64,000 bases of DNA from Ferrithrix thermotolerans DSM 19514 (GCA_945906305.1 CAMDQT010000016.1:1-64000), one strand, 5' to 3'. Positions 24,451 through 33,745 are shown, counted from the first letter of the stretch. Numbers and translations are program-made. Notes: generated from the letters alone by a model not told the origin.

Positions 24451-25277
24451 ATCAAGCACTGCTGATCGTCAACGCCGACGATTTCGGTCTTACCCCGGGG
24501 GTGAACCGCGGCATCATCCACGGCTTCGAGAACGGGATCATCACGTCCACCTCCCTACTGGCGGTCGCTCCTGCCTTCGACGATGCCGTGGCGTGCTGGC
24601 GCGCAACGTCACGCGCCGGCCTCGGCATCGGTGTGCACTTCGCCCTCGTCGGCGAAGACCCCCCGCTGCTCAGCGCCCGTGAGATTCCATCCCTCGTCGA
24701 TGCCCGCGGTCACTTTCCGCCATCGTGGAAGCAGTTCCTGCCCCGAGCCAGCGCGGGCCGGATCGACCCGGACGAGGTCCGCGCCGAGCTCGGCGCCCAG
24801 CTACGCCGCATCGAGGAGGTGGGAATCGTCCCTACCCACGTCGACAGCCATCAGCACCTGCACCTGTGGCCGATGGTACGGCGCATCGTGGTCGACCTCG
24901 CCTGCCAGCACGGCATCGACGCCATCCGGGTACCTCGCAGCATGGCCCGGGGGGCCAGGCCATTCCTGCTGAACCGATTGGCCGATCGGCTCGGTACCGC
25001 CGCCCACGCCGCCGGTCTTCGCCACCCACAGGTGTTCGCCGGGCTCGAAGAATCGGGATCGCTCGACCAGGTTCGCCTCAAAGCGGTACTACAGGCCCTG
25101 GGCCCGTTTGCCTCGGCAGAGATCGGCTGCCACCCTGGACTCGACGATGATCCCGACCGCGACCGTTACCGTTGGGGTTTCCATTGGTCGGAGGAGCTTC
25201 TGGCGTTGTGCGACCCAACCATCGCCGAGCACATCGAACGGCACGGGTTCGTGCTGGGCTCCTTCGCCGATCTCTGA
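24447..25277 (+). CDS. ChbG/YdjC-family (HpnK-like) carbohydrate deacetylase
   Basis: 276 residues. YdjC proteins are metal-dependent deacetylases of N-acetylated sugars with a TIM-barrel-like fold. The catalytic and metal-binding motifs NADDFGLTPGVN and THVDSHQHLHLWP are intact, as is the C-terminal EIGCHPG. Its ATG overlaps the GT2 stop by 4 bp, so the two are translated together. In this setting it probably removes an acetyl group from a lipid-linked or polymeric amino sugar. The sugar is not known. Confidence 0.88.
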   Translation: MNQALLIVNADDFGLTPGVNRGIIHGFENGIITSTSLLAVAPAFDDAVACWRATSRAGLGIGVHFALVGEDPPLLSAREIPSLVDARGHFPPSWKQFLPRASAGRIDPDEVRAELGAQLRRIEEVGIVPTHVDSHQHLHLWPMVRRIVVDLACQHGIDAIRVPRSMARGARPFLLNRLADRLGTAAHAAGLRHPQVFAGLEESGSLDQVRLKAVLQALGPFASAEIGCHPGLDDDPDRDRYRWGFHWSEELLALCDPTIAEHIERHGFVLGSFADL

Positions 25278-25287
25278 CCCATTGCTG

Positions 25288-25962
25288 ATGAGCTTTCACC
25301 TCACTCCCGCCGCCCGCACGGCACTGCGCTGCTACCGCGGCCTGGCACGCAGGACGCGCACCCATGTGCTGCTCCGTTGGGTCACGGCGCCGCTCGCCGC
25401 AGTGGAAGCAGCCCTGCCCCGAACGGGCCAGATCCTCGAGGTCGGCTGCGGCCACGGGCTGCTGTCCCTGGTGCTCGCCGCCGCCGAGTCCGGCCGTGAG
25501 GTGCACGGCATCGACATCGACGTGGCCAAGATCCACCAGGCCAACCAGGCCGCGGCGGCGTTGGAGCAAGACGGTCGGGTCAGCTTCGCTGCAGTTCCGT
25601 CAGACTGGCGCCCCCCCGCCAGCCAGACATGGGACGCCGTGGTGATCTGCGATGTGCTGTACCTGCTCGGCGCGGCGGCCGCGCTCGATCTGGTCCGGGC
25701 GTGCGCAGCATCGCTGCGGCCCGGGGGGATGCTGGTCATCAAGGAGATCGACACCCGACCGTCCTGGAAGTACCGCTTGAGTCGAGCTCAAGAGCTGGCG
25801 GCAACGCGCCTGGCCAAGATAACCCAGGGTGAGGTCGTACGGTTTGTGGCCATCGAAGAGTTGACGGCCACCATGGAGGCCGCCGGGCTGCGCACAACCC
25901 GACAGCAACTCGACCGCGGTTACCCGCACCCGCATCTGCTGCTGACAGGCCGGTTGCCATGA
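25288..25962 (+). CDS. Class I SAM-dependent methyltransferase
   Basis: 224 residues. Motif I ILEVGCGHGLLSLVLA binds S-adenosylmethionine, with VHGIDIDVAKI as the acidic end of strand 2 and WDAVVICDVLYLL as motif II/III. Residues after about 150 are a typical variable substrate region. The ATG at 25288 follows the deacetylase by 10 nt; the frame is open further back inside that gene. Its stop overlaps the next methyltransferase by 4 bp. It is likely a tailoring methylase for the same glycan or lipid. The substrate is unassigned. Confidence 0.83.
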   Translation: MSFHLTPAARTALRCYRGLARRTRTHVLLRWVTAPLAAVEAALPRTGQILEVGCGHGLLSLVLAAAESGREVHGIDIDVAKIHQANQAAAALEQDGRVSFAAVPSDWRPPASQTWDAVVICDVLYLLGAAAALDLVRACAASLRPGGMLVIKEIDTRPSWKYRLSRAQELAATRLAKITQGEVVRFVAIEELTATMEAAGLRTTRQQLDRGYPHPHLLLTGRLP

Positions 25963-26708
25963 ACGGCGCAGCCCAGCCCGACGCCGATTACTTCGCGGTG
26001 ATGGCCGCGCGTGCCACGGGCCATTGGTGGTACGTCGCCCGGCGCGAGCTGTTCCGTCAGTTGCTTGCAGGGCGAGTCCAACCCGGAGCAACAGCGCTCG
26101 ACGTGGGCTGCGGTACCGGCGAGACCATGGCCGTGCTGCGCCAACTCGGCGCCCACCGGGTTGCCGGCACCGACCTGTCCGAGAACGCCCTGGCCTACGC
26201 CCGTCACCACCCGCAAGGTGCCGTACTCGCAGCCACCGCCGAGCAGCTGCCCTTCGCCGATGGCTGCGCCGATGTGCTGGTCAGTTCCGACGTCCTGGAG
26301 CACCTCAGCGACGATCGCCGCGCCCTACGGGAGTACCGTCGGGTACTGAAGCCAGGTGGACTCTTGCTGGTCACCGTGCCGTCCTACCAGTGGCTGTGGT
26401 GCGCCCATGACGTACGGGCCGGGCACCGCCGCCGCTACCGCCTCGCCGAACTGACCGCCGCCGTGGGCTCGGCCCACTTCCGAGTTGAGCGCTCCAGCTA
26501 CTTCTTCTCCTATCTCGTCCCACCGGCCATCGCGCTACGGCGAACCCCGTTGGGCCGGCTGACCGCAGACACCGACGAGGCGGCATCGGCCGGGCGGGTG
26601 AGCAGTGCCGTGTTGTCTCGGCTCGGCTCGGTCGAGCGTGTCGTCCTACGTCGCCATTCCATACCATTTGGTCTGTCCCAGGTCATGCTGGCTTCCGCCA
26701 TCGGCTGA
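25959..26708 (+). CDS. Class I SAM-dependent methyltransferase (Methyltransf_11 type)
   Basis: 249 residues. ALDVGCGTGETMAVLRQLG is motif I, AGTDLSENALAYAR follows, and VLVSSDVLEHLSDD and RVLKPGGLLLVTVPSY are the late motifs usual for the UbiE/Methyltransf_11 group. The segment RAGHRRRYRLAEL is common in methyltransferases encoded within polysaccharide clusters. There is a hydrophobic patch near residue 185 but no clear membrane helix. The ATG at 25959 overlaps the stop of the preceding methyltransferase (ATGA). It closes the glycan gene run. Confidence 0.83.
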   Translation: MNGAAQPDADYFAVMAARATGHWWYVARRELFRQLLAGRVQPGATALDVGCGTGETMAVLRQLGAHRVAGTDLSENALAYARHHPQGAVLAATAEQLPFADGCADVLVSSDVLEHLSDDRRALREYRRVLKPGGLLLVTVPSYQWLWCAHDVRAGHRRRYRLAELTAAVGSAHFRVERSSYFFSYLVPPAIALRRTPLGRLTADTDEAASAGRVSSAVLSRLGSVERVVLRRHSIPFGLSQVMLASAIG

Positions 26709-26793
26709 CCGGCCGGCAAGCCCCGATGCGCACGGCCCGGCACAACGCTGCGTTCCCGGTAATCTCGGCCCAAGTCGAGCAAAGGCAGAAGCC

Positions 26794-28413
26794 ATGACGG
26801 AGAAGATGACCGGCGGCGAGGCCATGGCCCGCCAGCTCGCCCGCGAAGGCGTGCAACACATTTTCGGCATCCCCGGCGTGCAACTCGACTACGCCACTGC
26901 GGGGTTGTCCAAGGTGACCGAGAGCGTCACCTTCATCGCTTGTCGCCATGAGCAGACGACGACCTTTGCCGCGGACGGCTACGCCCGTACCACCGGTAAG
27001 GTCGGTGTGGGCATGGTCGTGCCCGGCCCGGGCGTGCTCAACGCCGGTGCTGGGCTGGTCACCTCGTGGTCGGTGGGTTCCAAGGTCTTGCTGCTCACCG
27101 GCCAGCTGCCCACCCGCGGCCTGGGACGCCAACTGGGCATGGTCCATGAAATCCCCGACCAAACCGCCATCTTGCGCAGCCTGAGCCGCGGTGCAGAACT
27201 GGTGACGGACCCCGATCGCGTGCCCGGCGCCATCCGCCAAGCCATGGCCCAGCTCGCCAATGGGCCCGGCCCCGTGGCGGTGGAGTTGCCGCCGGACATC
27301 CTCTCGGGTCGTACCGCGGCCGAACTGTTGACCCCCCAACCGAAAGCCACCCCCGAGGCCGGGGACGCCGCCGCCCTGGACCGCGCCGCGGACGTACTTC
27401 GGGCGGCGCAGCGGCCCTTCATTGTCGCCGGGGGTGGGGTCGTGGCCAGCGAGGCCCATGGGGCACTGTTGGCTCTGGCCCGCCGGTTGGGCGCCCCGGT
27501 CACCACCACCTCCAACGGCCGCGGGGCCATCGACGATCGTGACCCGCTGGCCCTGCTGACGGTGGCCGGCCGAGAAGTGCAAGAACGAGCCGATGTGTTG
27601 CTGATCGTCGGTAGCCGCGGCCTCACCCAAAGCGCCCGGGCTCTGCCGGCCGCAGAGGGCTGCAAAGTCGTGCACATCACGCTCGAGGCAAAGGACTTTG
27701 GACCACCGCGCCACCCCACGGTGAGCGTCGCTGCGGATGCCGCCGCGGCTCTCGACGCGCTGGCCCAACGAATCGAGGGCCCCGACCGACGCTGCTGGGC
27801 TGAGGACCTCGATGCCGTCCGAGCCCGTGAAGCGGCGGCGCTGGCCAAACTGCAGCCGCAGTGGTCCTATTGCGAGGCGCTTCGCCGAGCCATCCCCGAT
27901 GACGGGGTTCTCGTGAACGAATTGACCCAGGTGGGCTACGTAGCCATGGCGGGATACCCCGTTCATGCGCCGCGCAGCTACCTGTGGCCGGGATTCCAGG
28001 CCACCCTTGGCTATGGCTACCCCACCGCCCTCGGCGTCAAGGTCGGCAACCCCACTCGGGCCGTGGTCTCCATCACCGGCGATGGTGGGTTCGGCTATGG
28101 CTTGAGCGAGCTTGCCACCGCCGCCCGTTACGGCATCGCGGTCGTGGTGGTGGTCTTTAGCGACGGGGCCTACGGCAACGTACAGCGCATGCAAGACGCC
28201 CAATTCGACGGTGTACACCTCGGCACCGAACTCACCAACCCCGACTGGGTGGCCTTGGGCCGCTCGTTCGGGGTCCACAGCGAGCGGGCGAGCGACCCCA
28301 CGCAACTCGAGATGGCCCTGCGCCGCGCCATCGACGCCGACCGGCCCGCGCTGATCGAAGTACCGATGCCGGCCTGCCCCGATCCCTGGGGCCTCATCCT
28401 CGGCCGCAACTGA
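26794..28413 (+). CDS. Thiamine-diphosphate enzyme of the acetolactate-synthase family
   Basis: 539 residues with the three-domain POX/AHAS layout. The N-terminal PYR domain holds the activating glutamate E53 in ACRHEQTTTFAADGYA. The middle domain is the Rossmann-like variant. The C-terminal PP domain has the Mg/ThDP motif beginning ITGDGGFGYGLSE and ending near DGAYGN. It cleaves or joins carbon units next to a carbonyl; family members include acetolactate synthase, benzoylformate decarboxylase and oxalyl-CoA decarboxylase. No AHAS regulatory subunit lies nearby, so a catabolic role is likelier than isoleucine synthesis. The ATG at 26794 is family-like. Substrate not determined. Confidence 0.88.
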   Translation: MTEKMTGGEAMARQLAREGVQHIFGIPGVQLDYATAGLSKVTESVTFIACRHEQTTTFAADGYARTTGKVGVGMVVPGPGVLNAGAGLVTSWSVGSKVLLLTGQLPTRGLGRQLGMVHEIPDQTAILRSLSRGAELVTDPDRVPGAIRQAMAQLANGPGPVAVELPPDILSGRTAAELLTPQPKATPEAGDAAALDRAADVLRAAQRPFIVAGGGVVASEAHGALLALARRLGAPVTTTSNGRGAIDDRDPLALLTVAGREVQERADVLLIVGSRGLTQSARALPAAEGCKVVHITLEAKDFGPPRHPTVSVAADAAAALDALAQRIEGPDRRCWAEDLDAVRAREAAALAKLQPQWSYCEALRRAIPDDGVLVNELTQVGYVAMAGYPVHAPRSYLWPGFQATLGYGYPTALGVKVGNPTRAVVSITGDGGFGYGLSELATAARYGIAVVVVVFSDGAYGNVQRMQDAQFDGVHLGTELTNPDWVALGRSFGVHSERASDPTQLEMALRRAIDADRPALIEVPMPACPDPWGLILGRN

Positions 28414-28444
28414 GCGGCACCATGCGGTCTCGCCTCGGGCTGAA

Positions 28445-28458
28445 CAAGCATTTGCTTG
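28445..28458. promoter_or_regulatory. Operator-like palindrome overlapping the -35
   Basis: CAAGCA and TGCTTG form a perfect 6-bp inverted repeat with a 2-bp spacer. It overlaps the -35 of a good promoter upstream of the HpaB-type gene, the expected position for a repressor site. TetR-family operators often look like this, but the protein is not identified. Confidence 0.5.
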
Positions 28459-28484
28459 CCTGGTTCGGGAGAGGCCGGTACAGT
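28456..28484 (+). promoter_or_regulatory. Sigma-A type promoter upstream of HpaB-like gene
   Basis: TTGCCT (28456-28461) and TACAGT (28479-28484) are separated by 17 bp, close to the housekeeping consensus. The message would carry a leader of about 55 nt with GGAAGG (28533-28538) before the ATG at 28549. Confidence 0.6.
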
Positions 28485-28548
28485 GCGCCAGCTCAGGCCA
28501 GGGCCATGGGGTGCTGCTCGGCGACGTTCATCGGAAGGCAAAATCACC

Positions 28549-30057
28549 ATGCCTGCACGTACTGGTGGACAGTACCTCGAGGGCCTGAAATCAACCTCCC
28601 GTGAGCTTTGGCTCGGCTCCGAACGGGTCCATGACGTCGTCGCTCACCCATCGTTACAGGCCGCGGCCCACTCCATGGCCCGGGTCTTCGACCGACAGTT
28701 CGACTGTGCCGAGGACTGCCTGATGGCGGACCCCGAGACGGCGGAGCCCATTAACGTCAGCCACCTCATTCCGCGCTCACGGGAGGATCTGTGGCGTCGC
28801 CACCGTGGCCTTGAACGCATCGCGGAGATCAGCGTCGGGCTCATGGGTCGTACGCCGGACTACAAGAACGTGACCTTCGCCGGTTTCGCCGGACGGTGGC
28901 GAGAATGGGCCGGACCGGGCGAACGCAATGCCCGCGGTGCGAACAACCTCGTGGCCTTTCAGAAGCGGCTACGCCGTTCAGACCTCGCCCTCACCCATAC
29001 CATCGTGCATCCCACCGTGGACAAGCGACGCGGTGACGTCCCCTACCCCGGCGCCGACGTGCCGTTGCACAAAGTCGGCGAGACCGCAGACAGCATCATC
29101 GTCAGCGGCGCTCGCATCCTTGCCACCGCCGCCCCCTTCGCCGACGAACTCGCCGTGTACCCCGGCTTCCCGCTCACCGCAAAGGCCGACGGACTCGAAC
29201 CGTACGCCCTCAGCTTCACGGTCCCCATGGACAGTCCGGGGCTGATCTTTCTGTGCCGCGACAGCTACTCGGTCCACGGCGATGCGTTCGACCATCCCCT
29301 GTCGACAAACTTCGACGAACAGGATGCGTTCGTCATCTTCGACCAGGTTGAAGTGCCCAAGCAGAACGTATTCATCGACGGCGACATCGGTGTGTACAAC
29401 ACCGTGATGGGGTTGACCTGGTGGCCGAACATCATGCAGCAGACCACCATTCGGGCCCTGACCAAGCTGGAGTTCGCCTACGGACTGGCCTCGCGCATGA
29501 GCCGGGCCATCGGCGACACCAGCGATCTGACCATGGACTTGATGGGCGAGCTGCTCACCTATGTGGAGATGACCAGAAGCGGCCTGCTGCTCTCCATCGA
29601 ACACGCCCGCGATTACGGCGACGGGGTGTTCTTCCCTGACGAGCGGCCCTTGGCCCCGTTACGTGCCACCCTCACCCAGTGGATCCCCCGGGCGTTCGAG
29701 ATCCTCATCCTGATCGGCAGTCACAACCTCATCGCCACCCCATCACGGGCGATGCTCGATGACCAGCGACTGCGCGGCCTGCTGGAGCGCTACATGGGCG
29801 GCGCCGATGATCTCGATGCCGAGAGCCGCGCCGCTATCTTCCGCCTGGCGTGGGATTTCTGTGGCTCCGCTCTGGCGGGACGCCACGCCCTGTACGAACG
29901 CTTCTACCTCGGTTCCACCGCCCGCAACCGCAAGACGCTGTACTGGGCCACCGAGGGCACCTTCAGCAAAACGCCCGGTCCGGTGCGGGAACGCGGCGAC
30001 GAACTGGTCGAGGCCATGCTCCTCCTAGGTCGCGCCAGTCACGTCGGCCACGGCTGA
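28549..30057 (+). CDS. 4-hydroxyphenylacetate 3-monooxygenase (HpaB)-family oxygenase
   Basis: 502 residues, the length of the FADH2-utilising HpaB/PvcC family, which has the acyl-CoA dehydrogenase fold. MTGGQYLEGL-like N-terminus, SHLIPRSREDLWRRHRGLERIAE and ALTHTIVHPTVDKRR match the family. So do the late WATEGTFSKTPGPVRERG and the active-site arginine and tyrosine region. Such enzymes hydroxylate phenolic compounds using reduced flavin from a separate reductase; no HpaC-type reductase is in the window. It has its own promoter and a palindrome over the -35. The substrate might be an aromatic acid, a polyketide intermediate or a steroid-derived phenol. Confidence 0.85.
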   Translation: MPARTGGQYLEGLKSTSRELWLGSERVHDVVAHPSLQAAAHSMARVFDRQFDCAEDCLMADPETAEPINVSHLIPRSREDLWRRHRGLERIAEISVGLMGRTPDYKNVTFAGFAGRWREWAGPGERNARGANNLVAFQKRLRRSDLALTHTIVHPTVDKRRGDVPYPGADVPLHKVGETADSIIVSGARILATAAPFADELAVYPGFPLTAKADGLEPYALSFTVPMDSPGLIFLCRDSYSVHGDAFDHPLSTNFDEQDAFVIFDQVEVPKQNVFIDGDIGVYNTVMGLTWWPNIMQQTTIRALTKLEFAYGLASRMSRAIGDTSDLTMDLMGELLTYVEMTRSGLLLSIEHARDYGDGVFFPDERPLAPLRATLTQWIPRAFEILILIGSHNLIATPSRAMLDDQRLRGLLERYMGGADDLDAESRAAIFRLAWDFCGSALAGRHALYERFYLGSTARNRKTLYWATEGTFSKTPGPVRERGDELVEAMLLLGRASHVGHG

Positions 30058-30098
30058 GCGACCCCGAACCGAGCCGGGCTTCGCGGTCCTCGACCCGC

Positions 30099-31172
30099 TC
30101 AACCCAACAACGGGAAGACCTTCGTGGCGAGTTCCTCCAACGCCCGATAGCGGGAGGCGAAGCTGGGCAGAACCATCACATGGTCGAGTCCGGCCGCCTC
30201 GAGCGCCCGGATCTTGTCGGCCAACTCCCCCGGCGTGCCCACCATGGAAGTCATGCCGATCAGCTCCGGGGTAGCGAAAACCCGCTCCTCCGGGTGCAGG
30301 TACGTGCCATGTCCGGCATGGATTCGGTAGTGCCGCTGCGCCTGCGGCGTGGCCTCCACCAAAGCCACGTAGCGGTCCCAGTGCTCCCGCAGGTGCGGTG
30401 GCGGCGACACGCCGAACTGGCGCTGTCGTTCATAGGCATAGTGATAGGCCATCACCGCCATCGGTCCGCACTGCTCGATCACCCGGTCCGAATCGAGTCC
30501 CTCGCCTTTTTCGAGCACGGCCACCGAGGTAAGGGTGGTCAACTGGAACGTGGCACGATCGAAGCGGCGCCCCGCCTCCGAGGCGCCGGCGGCGACGTTG
30601 GCCAAGCAGCGTTCCACGGCCGAGCGCAGAGGGGGGACGGACACCACCAGCCCATCGCCGTAGGCACCAGCGAGCCGCTGGCCCTTGGGACCGAAGGCCG
30701 AGACGTGGATCTCGACCGGGTCGGTGACGTTCACAAAGCCGAGATCGGCCATCTGAAAGGCCACGTCGGTTGTTGCCCCCCGGTAGGTGAACGCCGCTTC
30801 TTCGCCTCGCAGCAGCGTGCGAGTGGTGTCCAGAAACGCCTCGAATTCGCTCAGTCGAGCCGGCTTGCGGCCCATAACCCGCCACGCAGTAAAGCCATTT
30901 CCGACCCCGAGGAACGTCCGCCCGGGTGCCAATACGTTGATGGTGGCGATGCTGTGTGCGGTGACAGGCGCTATGCGCGTATCGACCACCGACACCCCGG
31001 TACCGATGCGGATCCGGCTGGTTCGAGTGGCGGCAAGGGCCATGCAGGCGTAGGCGTCACCCCACAGCATCTGCGAATCGGCGAACCATGCTGCGGTGTA
31101 ACCAAGTTCTTCCGCCCGCACAACGAGGTCGATGTCGTCGATCTTGGAATGCAGACAAACCCCGAACTGCAT
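30099..31172 (-). CDS. LLM-class F420/flavin-dependent oxidoreductase
   Basis: 357 residues with the luciferase-like barrel. MQFGVCLHSKIDDIDLVVRAEELGYTAAWFADSQ, here split across two strands, is the usual opening. TSRIRIGTGVSVVDTRIAPVTAHSIATINVLAPGR and FLGVGNGFTAW are typical of the F420-dependent branch (methylenetetrahydromethanopterin-reductase-like). The ATG at 31172 was chosen, with GGGGGT 4-9 nt upstream; GTG at 31178 is an alternative. TAGGTT further upstream could be its -10. It is divergent from nothing obvious and lies downstream of the CoA-transferase gene on the same strand. Substrate unknown. Confidence 0.87.
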   Translation of the reverse strand: MQFGVCLHSKIDDIDLVVRAEELGYTAAWFADSQMLWGDAYACMALAATRTSRIRIGTGVSVVDTRIAPVTAHSIATINVLAPGRTFLGVGNGFTAWRVMGRKPARLSEFEAFLDTTRTLLRGEEAAFTYRGATTDVAFQMADLGFVNVTDPVEIHVSAFGPKGQRLAGAYGDGLVVSVPPLRSAVERCLANVAAGASEAGRRFDRATFQLTTLTSVAVLEKGEGLDSDRVIEQCGPMAVMAYHYAYERQRQFGVSPPPHLREHWDRYVALVEATPQAQRHYRIHAGHGTYLHPEERVFATPELIGMTSMVGTPGELADKIRALEAAGLDHVMVLPSFASRYRALEELATKVFPLLG

Positions 31173-31279
31173 GAGCACCCCCGCTGCGCCGTCGCTCCTC
31201 GACGTGCCCGCAACCTAGCCTGGCGGTGGGCCCGGCCAGTCCCCGCGGACGGTACGCGACGGGTCCCCACCGGCCGCGA

Positions 31280-33628
31280 TCAGCCCAAGGCCCCGGCCAG
31301 TACCAACTCGGCCACTTTGTCCTCGTCGTAGCCGAGGAACTCGCGTAGCACCAGTGCCGTGTGTTCACCCAGCATCGGCCCCGCCCGGCCCGGCACCGCC
31401 GGCGTCGCGGACAACACGATGCGCGAGGCCTCCACCACCATGGAGCCATGCACTGGGTGCGCCACGGTACGGAAGTGCTGCTGATGGGCGAGTTGGGGGT
31501 CCTCCAACAAGTCGCCGCTGTTCTGTACCCGATGCGCCGGCACCCCAGCGGCAATCAACGCCGCCTCGCCGTCCGCCTCGGCTCTGATCGAGGACCAGGT
31601 GACGAGGAGCGCGTCGAGTTCGTGTTCGCGGTCGCGACGTTCGTCGAGGCCCAACTCGGCAAGATCCGGCCGGCCCACGACCGTGGCCAGCGCCGACCAC
31701 TGGGTGTCGGTCTCGCACCCCACCGCCAGCCAGCGGTCATCGCCCGCGGCGGGATACACCCCGTGGGGCACGAAAAACCGATCGGCGTTACCGAGCCGGC
31801 TCTGGCTGAACCCGTTGACGGTGGCGTCAAGCACGGTGGCGGCGAGGAAATGCACCGCACCTTCGGCCTGGGCGAAGTCGATATGGCAGCCCTCGCCGAC
31901 CCGTTCCCGGCGATGCAGCGCGGCACCAATGAGCGGAACGGTCACCCTGGGGGCCAAGTAGTCGGTGTAGGCCAGAAACGGCCCCGACGGGGACCGGTCG
32001 GGCCAGCCGGTCAGCTCGTAGTAGCCCGTCACCGCACCGGCGAGGTTGCCGAACCCAGCGAAGCTGCTCTGCGGGCCGCTGTGACCCATCAGGCTGGTGC
32101 TCACCATGATCAGGCGAGGGTTGACCGCCTGTAGCTGCTCCCAGCCCAAACCCCAGTCGCGCATGACGCCCGGGGTAAAGGACTCAATGAGCACGTCCGC
32201 CCAACGGGCGAGGTCGATGAGCACCCCACGGCCGGCCTCGGTGGTCAGATCGAGCGCCACGCCCAATTTGTCCACGTTGAAGCTGCCGAACTGCACCGAG
32301 GACTCCAAGTCGAGCCGGTTGTTCAGGAACCCGCCACCGCCCCGAGCCGCGTCCGGCCGAGCCGGACCTTCCACCTTCACCACGGTGGCCCCGAAATCGG
32401 CCAGCACCCGGGTGCTCAATGGCCCGGCGTAGACCCAGGTGAGATCGACCACCTTCAGACCGGCCAGCGGCGCATCGTCAACCCGTCCGCTCGGGGCCGG
32501 CGCCACTGGAACGGGCCGCAATAGCGCCACCTCCGTCGAGGGCGCACCCAACGCGGGGGGCTGACCGGCGGAGAAGTGGGCCAGCGGGCCCGGAGCGAGC
32601 ACCGAGCCGAACTCAGCCTCGACCGTCTCCCAGTACCCCCGGGCGCGGAGCTGTTCGGAGGCCAAAAGCTCGGCGGGGGTCACGACCGGTGCCAGCAGCA
32701 GCTCGCGGCGTTGGGCCTCGGCGAAAAGAGCCGCCTTGGTGCGCCCACTGGTCAGCGCCACGAGAGCCACTTTGACCGCCTCGAGGCGAGCCGGCGCCGC
32801 CGGATCGACGAACAAGGCGTTACCGAACTCAATCCAGTCGAGATGGCGCAGTTCAGCATCGACCAGCCCCTCTTCGTACAACCACTCGACCAGCCGGGCG
32901 GTATAACGGCCGATGGTCGAACCGAACAACACGGTGATGGACACGTGCCCGTCGAGTGCCGGATAGACGAACTGCAGACGGAACGGACCCTGGGCGATGC
33001 CACCGGCGATTCGACCTACCGCGGCGTTGCCGTTGGGCACCAGCAACGCGGCAGGGATGGCGGCCTGCATCAGCGCCACCTGTGCCGACACCTCAACATG
33101 CTGACCTCGTCCACTGCGACGCCGTTGTTCGAGGGCCATCACTACCCCACCGGCCGCGTCGCCGGCGGCGTGCAGCCACGCCTGCGGCGCGCTACAGCGC
33201 ACCGGGGCGCGGTCCTCATCGCCGGTGATGGCCATGGTGCACGCCGCGGCGGCGATGGTCAGATCCGTCGCGGGCCAGGTCGCCTTGGGCCCCGTTGCGC
33301 CGAAGGCCGTGATCGATACGGTGATCAGACGGGGGTTGGCCGCTCGTAAAGCCGCCAGGTCCACTGGCACCGCCCCGGACTCGATGACCACGTCGGCGGA
33401 TGCCGCGAATCGAGCCAGCTCCTCCAGGCCGATCCGACGGCGGCCGCGGTGGTAGGCCCACCATTCCAAGGACAGCTCGCTTTGGGCCGCCCGGGGAGGC
33501 CGGGTTCGAGCCGCGCTGAGCTGTGCGGCGTCGATGTCGATGACCTCCGCCCCGAGGCCGGCCAGCAAGTAACCGGCAAAGTGGCCACGATGGTCGCTGC
33601 AATCGAGAACCCGCACGTCGTCGTACAT
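31280..33628 (-). CDS. Tandem class III (CaiB/BaiF) CoA-transferase
   Basis: 782 residues, twice the usual length, made of two CaiB/BaiF modules: about 1-375 and about 385-782. The second begins at PLAGLKVVDLTWVYAGPL and retains the catalytic aspartate, D556, in FLAYTDYLAPR. At the equivalent position of the first module there is W151 (PQAWLHAAGD), so that half is probably non-catalytic. Class III enzymes move CoA between acids through an aspartyl-CoA ester, normally as interlocked dimers; a fused pair could form the dimer intramolecularly. The ATG at 33628 follows TAAGTT by 7 nt. Substrate unknown. Confidence 0.88.
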   Translation of the reverse strand: MYDDVRVLDCSDHRGHFAGYLLAGLGAEVIDIDAAQLSAARTRPPRAAQSELSLEWWAYHRGRRRIGLEELARFAASADVVIESGAVPVDLAALRAANPRLITVSITAFGATGPKATWPATDLTIAAAACTMAITGDEDRAPVRCSAPQAWLHAAGDAAGGVVMALEQRRRSGRGQHVEVSAQVALMQAAIPAALLVPNGNAAVGRIAGGIAQGPFRLQFVYPALDGHVSITVLFGSTIGRYTARLVEWLYEEGLVDAELRHLDWIEFGNALFVDPAAPARLEAVKVALVALTSGRTKAALFAEAQRRELLLAPVVTPAELLASEQLRARGYWETVEAEFGSVLAPGPLAHFSAGQPPALGAPSTEVALLRPVPVAPAPSGRVDDAPLAGLKVVDLTWVYAGPLSTRVLADFGATVVKVEGPARPDAARGGGGFLNNRLDLESSVQFGSFNVDKLGVALDLTTEAGRGVLIDLARWADVLIESFTPGVMRDWGLGWEQLQAVNPRLIMVSTSLMGHSGPQSSFAGFGNLAGAVTGYYELTGWPDRSPSGPFLAYTDYLAPRVTVPLIGAALHRRERVGEGCHIDFAQAEGAVHFLAATVLDATVNGFSQSRLGNADRFFVPHGVYPAAGDDRWLAVGCETDTQWSALATVVGRPDLAELGLDERRDREHELDALLVTWSSIRAEADGEAALIAAGVPAHRVQNSGDLLEDPQLAHQQHFRTVAHPVHGSMVVEASRIVLSATPAVPGRAGPMLGEHTALVLREFLGYDEDKVAELVLAGALG

Positions 33629-33635
33629 CGCGGCA

Positions 33636-33641
33636 AACTTA
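33636..33641 (-). promoter_or_regulatory. Candidate -10 (TAAGTT) for the CoA-transferase gene
   Basis: On the minus strand TAAGTT ends 7 nt before ATG 33628 and no ribosome-binding site is visible, consistent with a leaderless message. Confidence 0.5.
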
Positions 33642-33745
33642 CCCGGGTACCGCCATGGCGGTGGGTGCCAGGGGCGGCGATCGCGAGTAGGGCTGGTCTA
33701 TCCTGCGGGCGCGGCGCCGCTGCGAGGCGCCACCGGGAGGACGTC

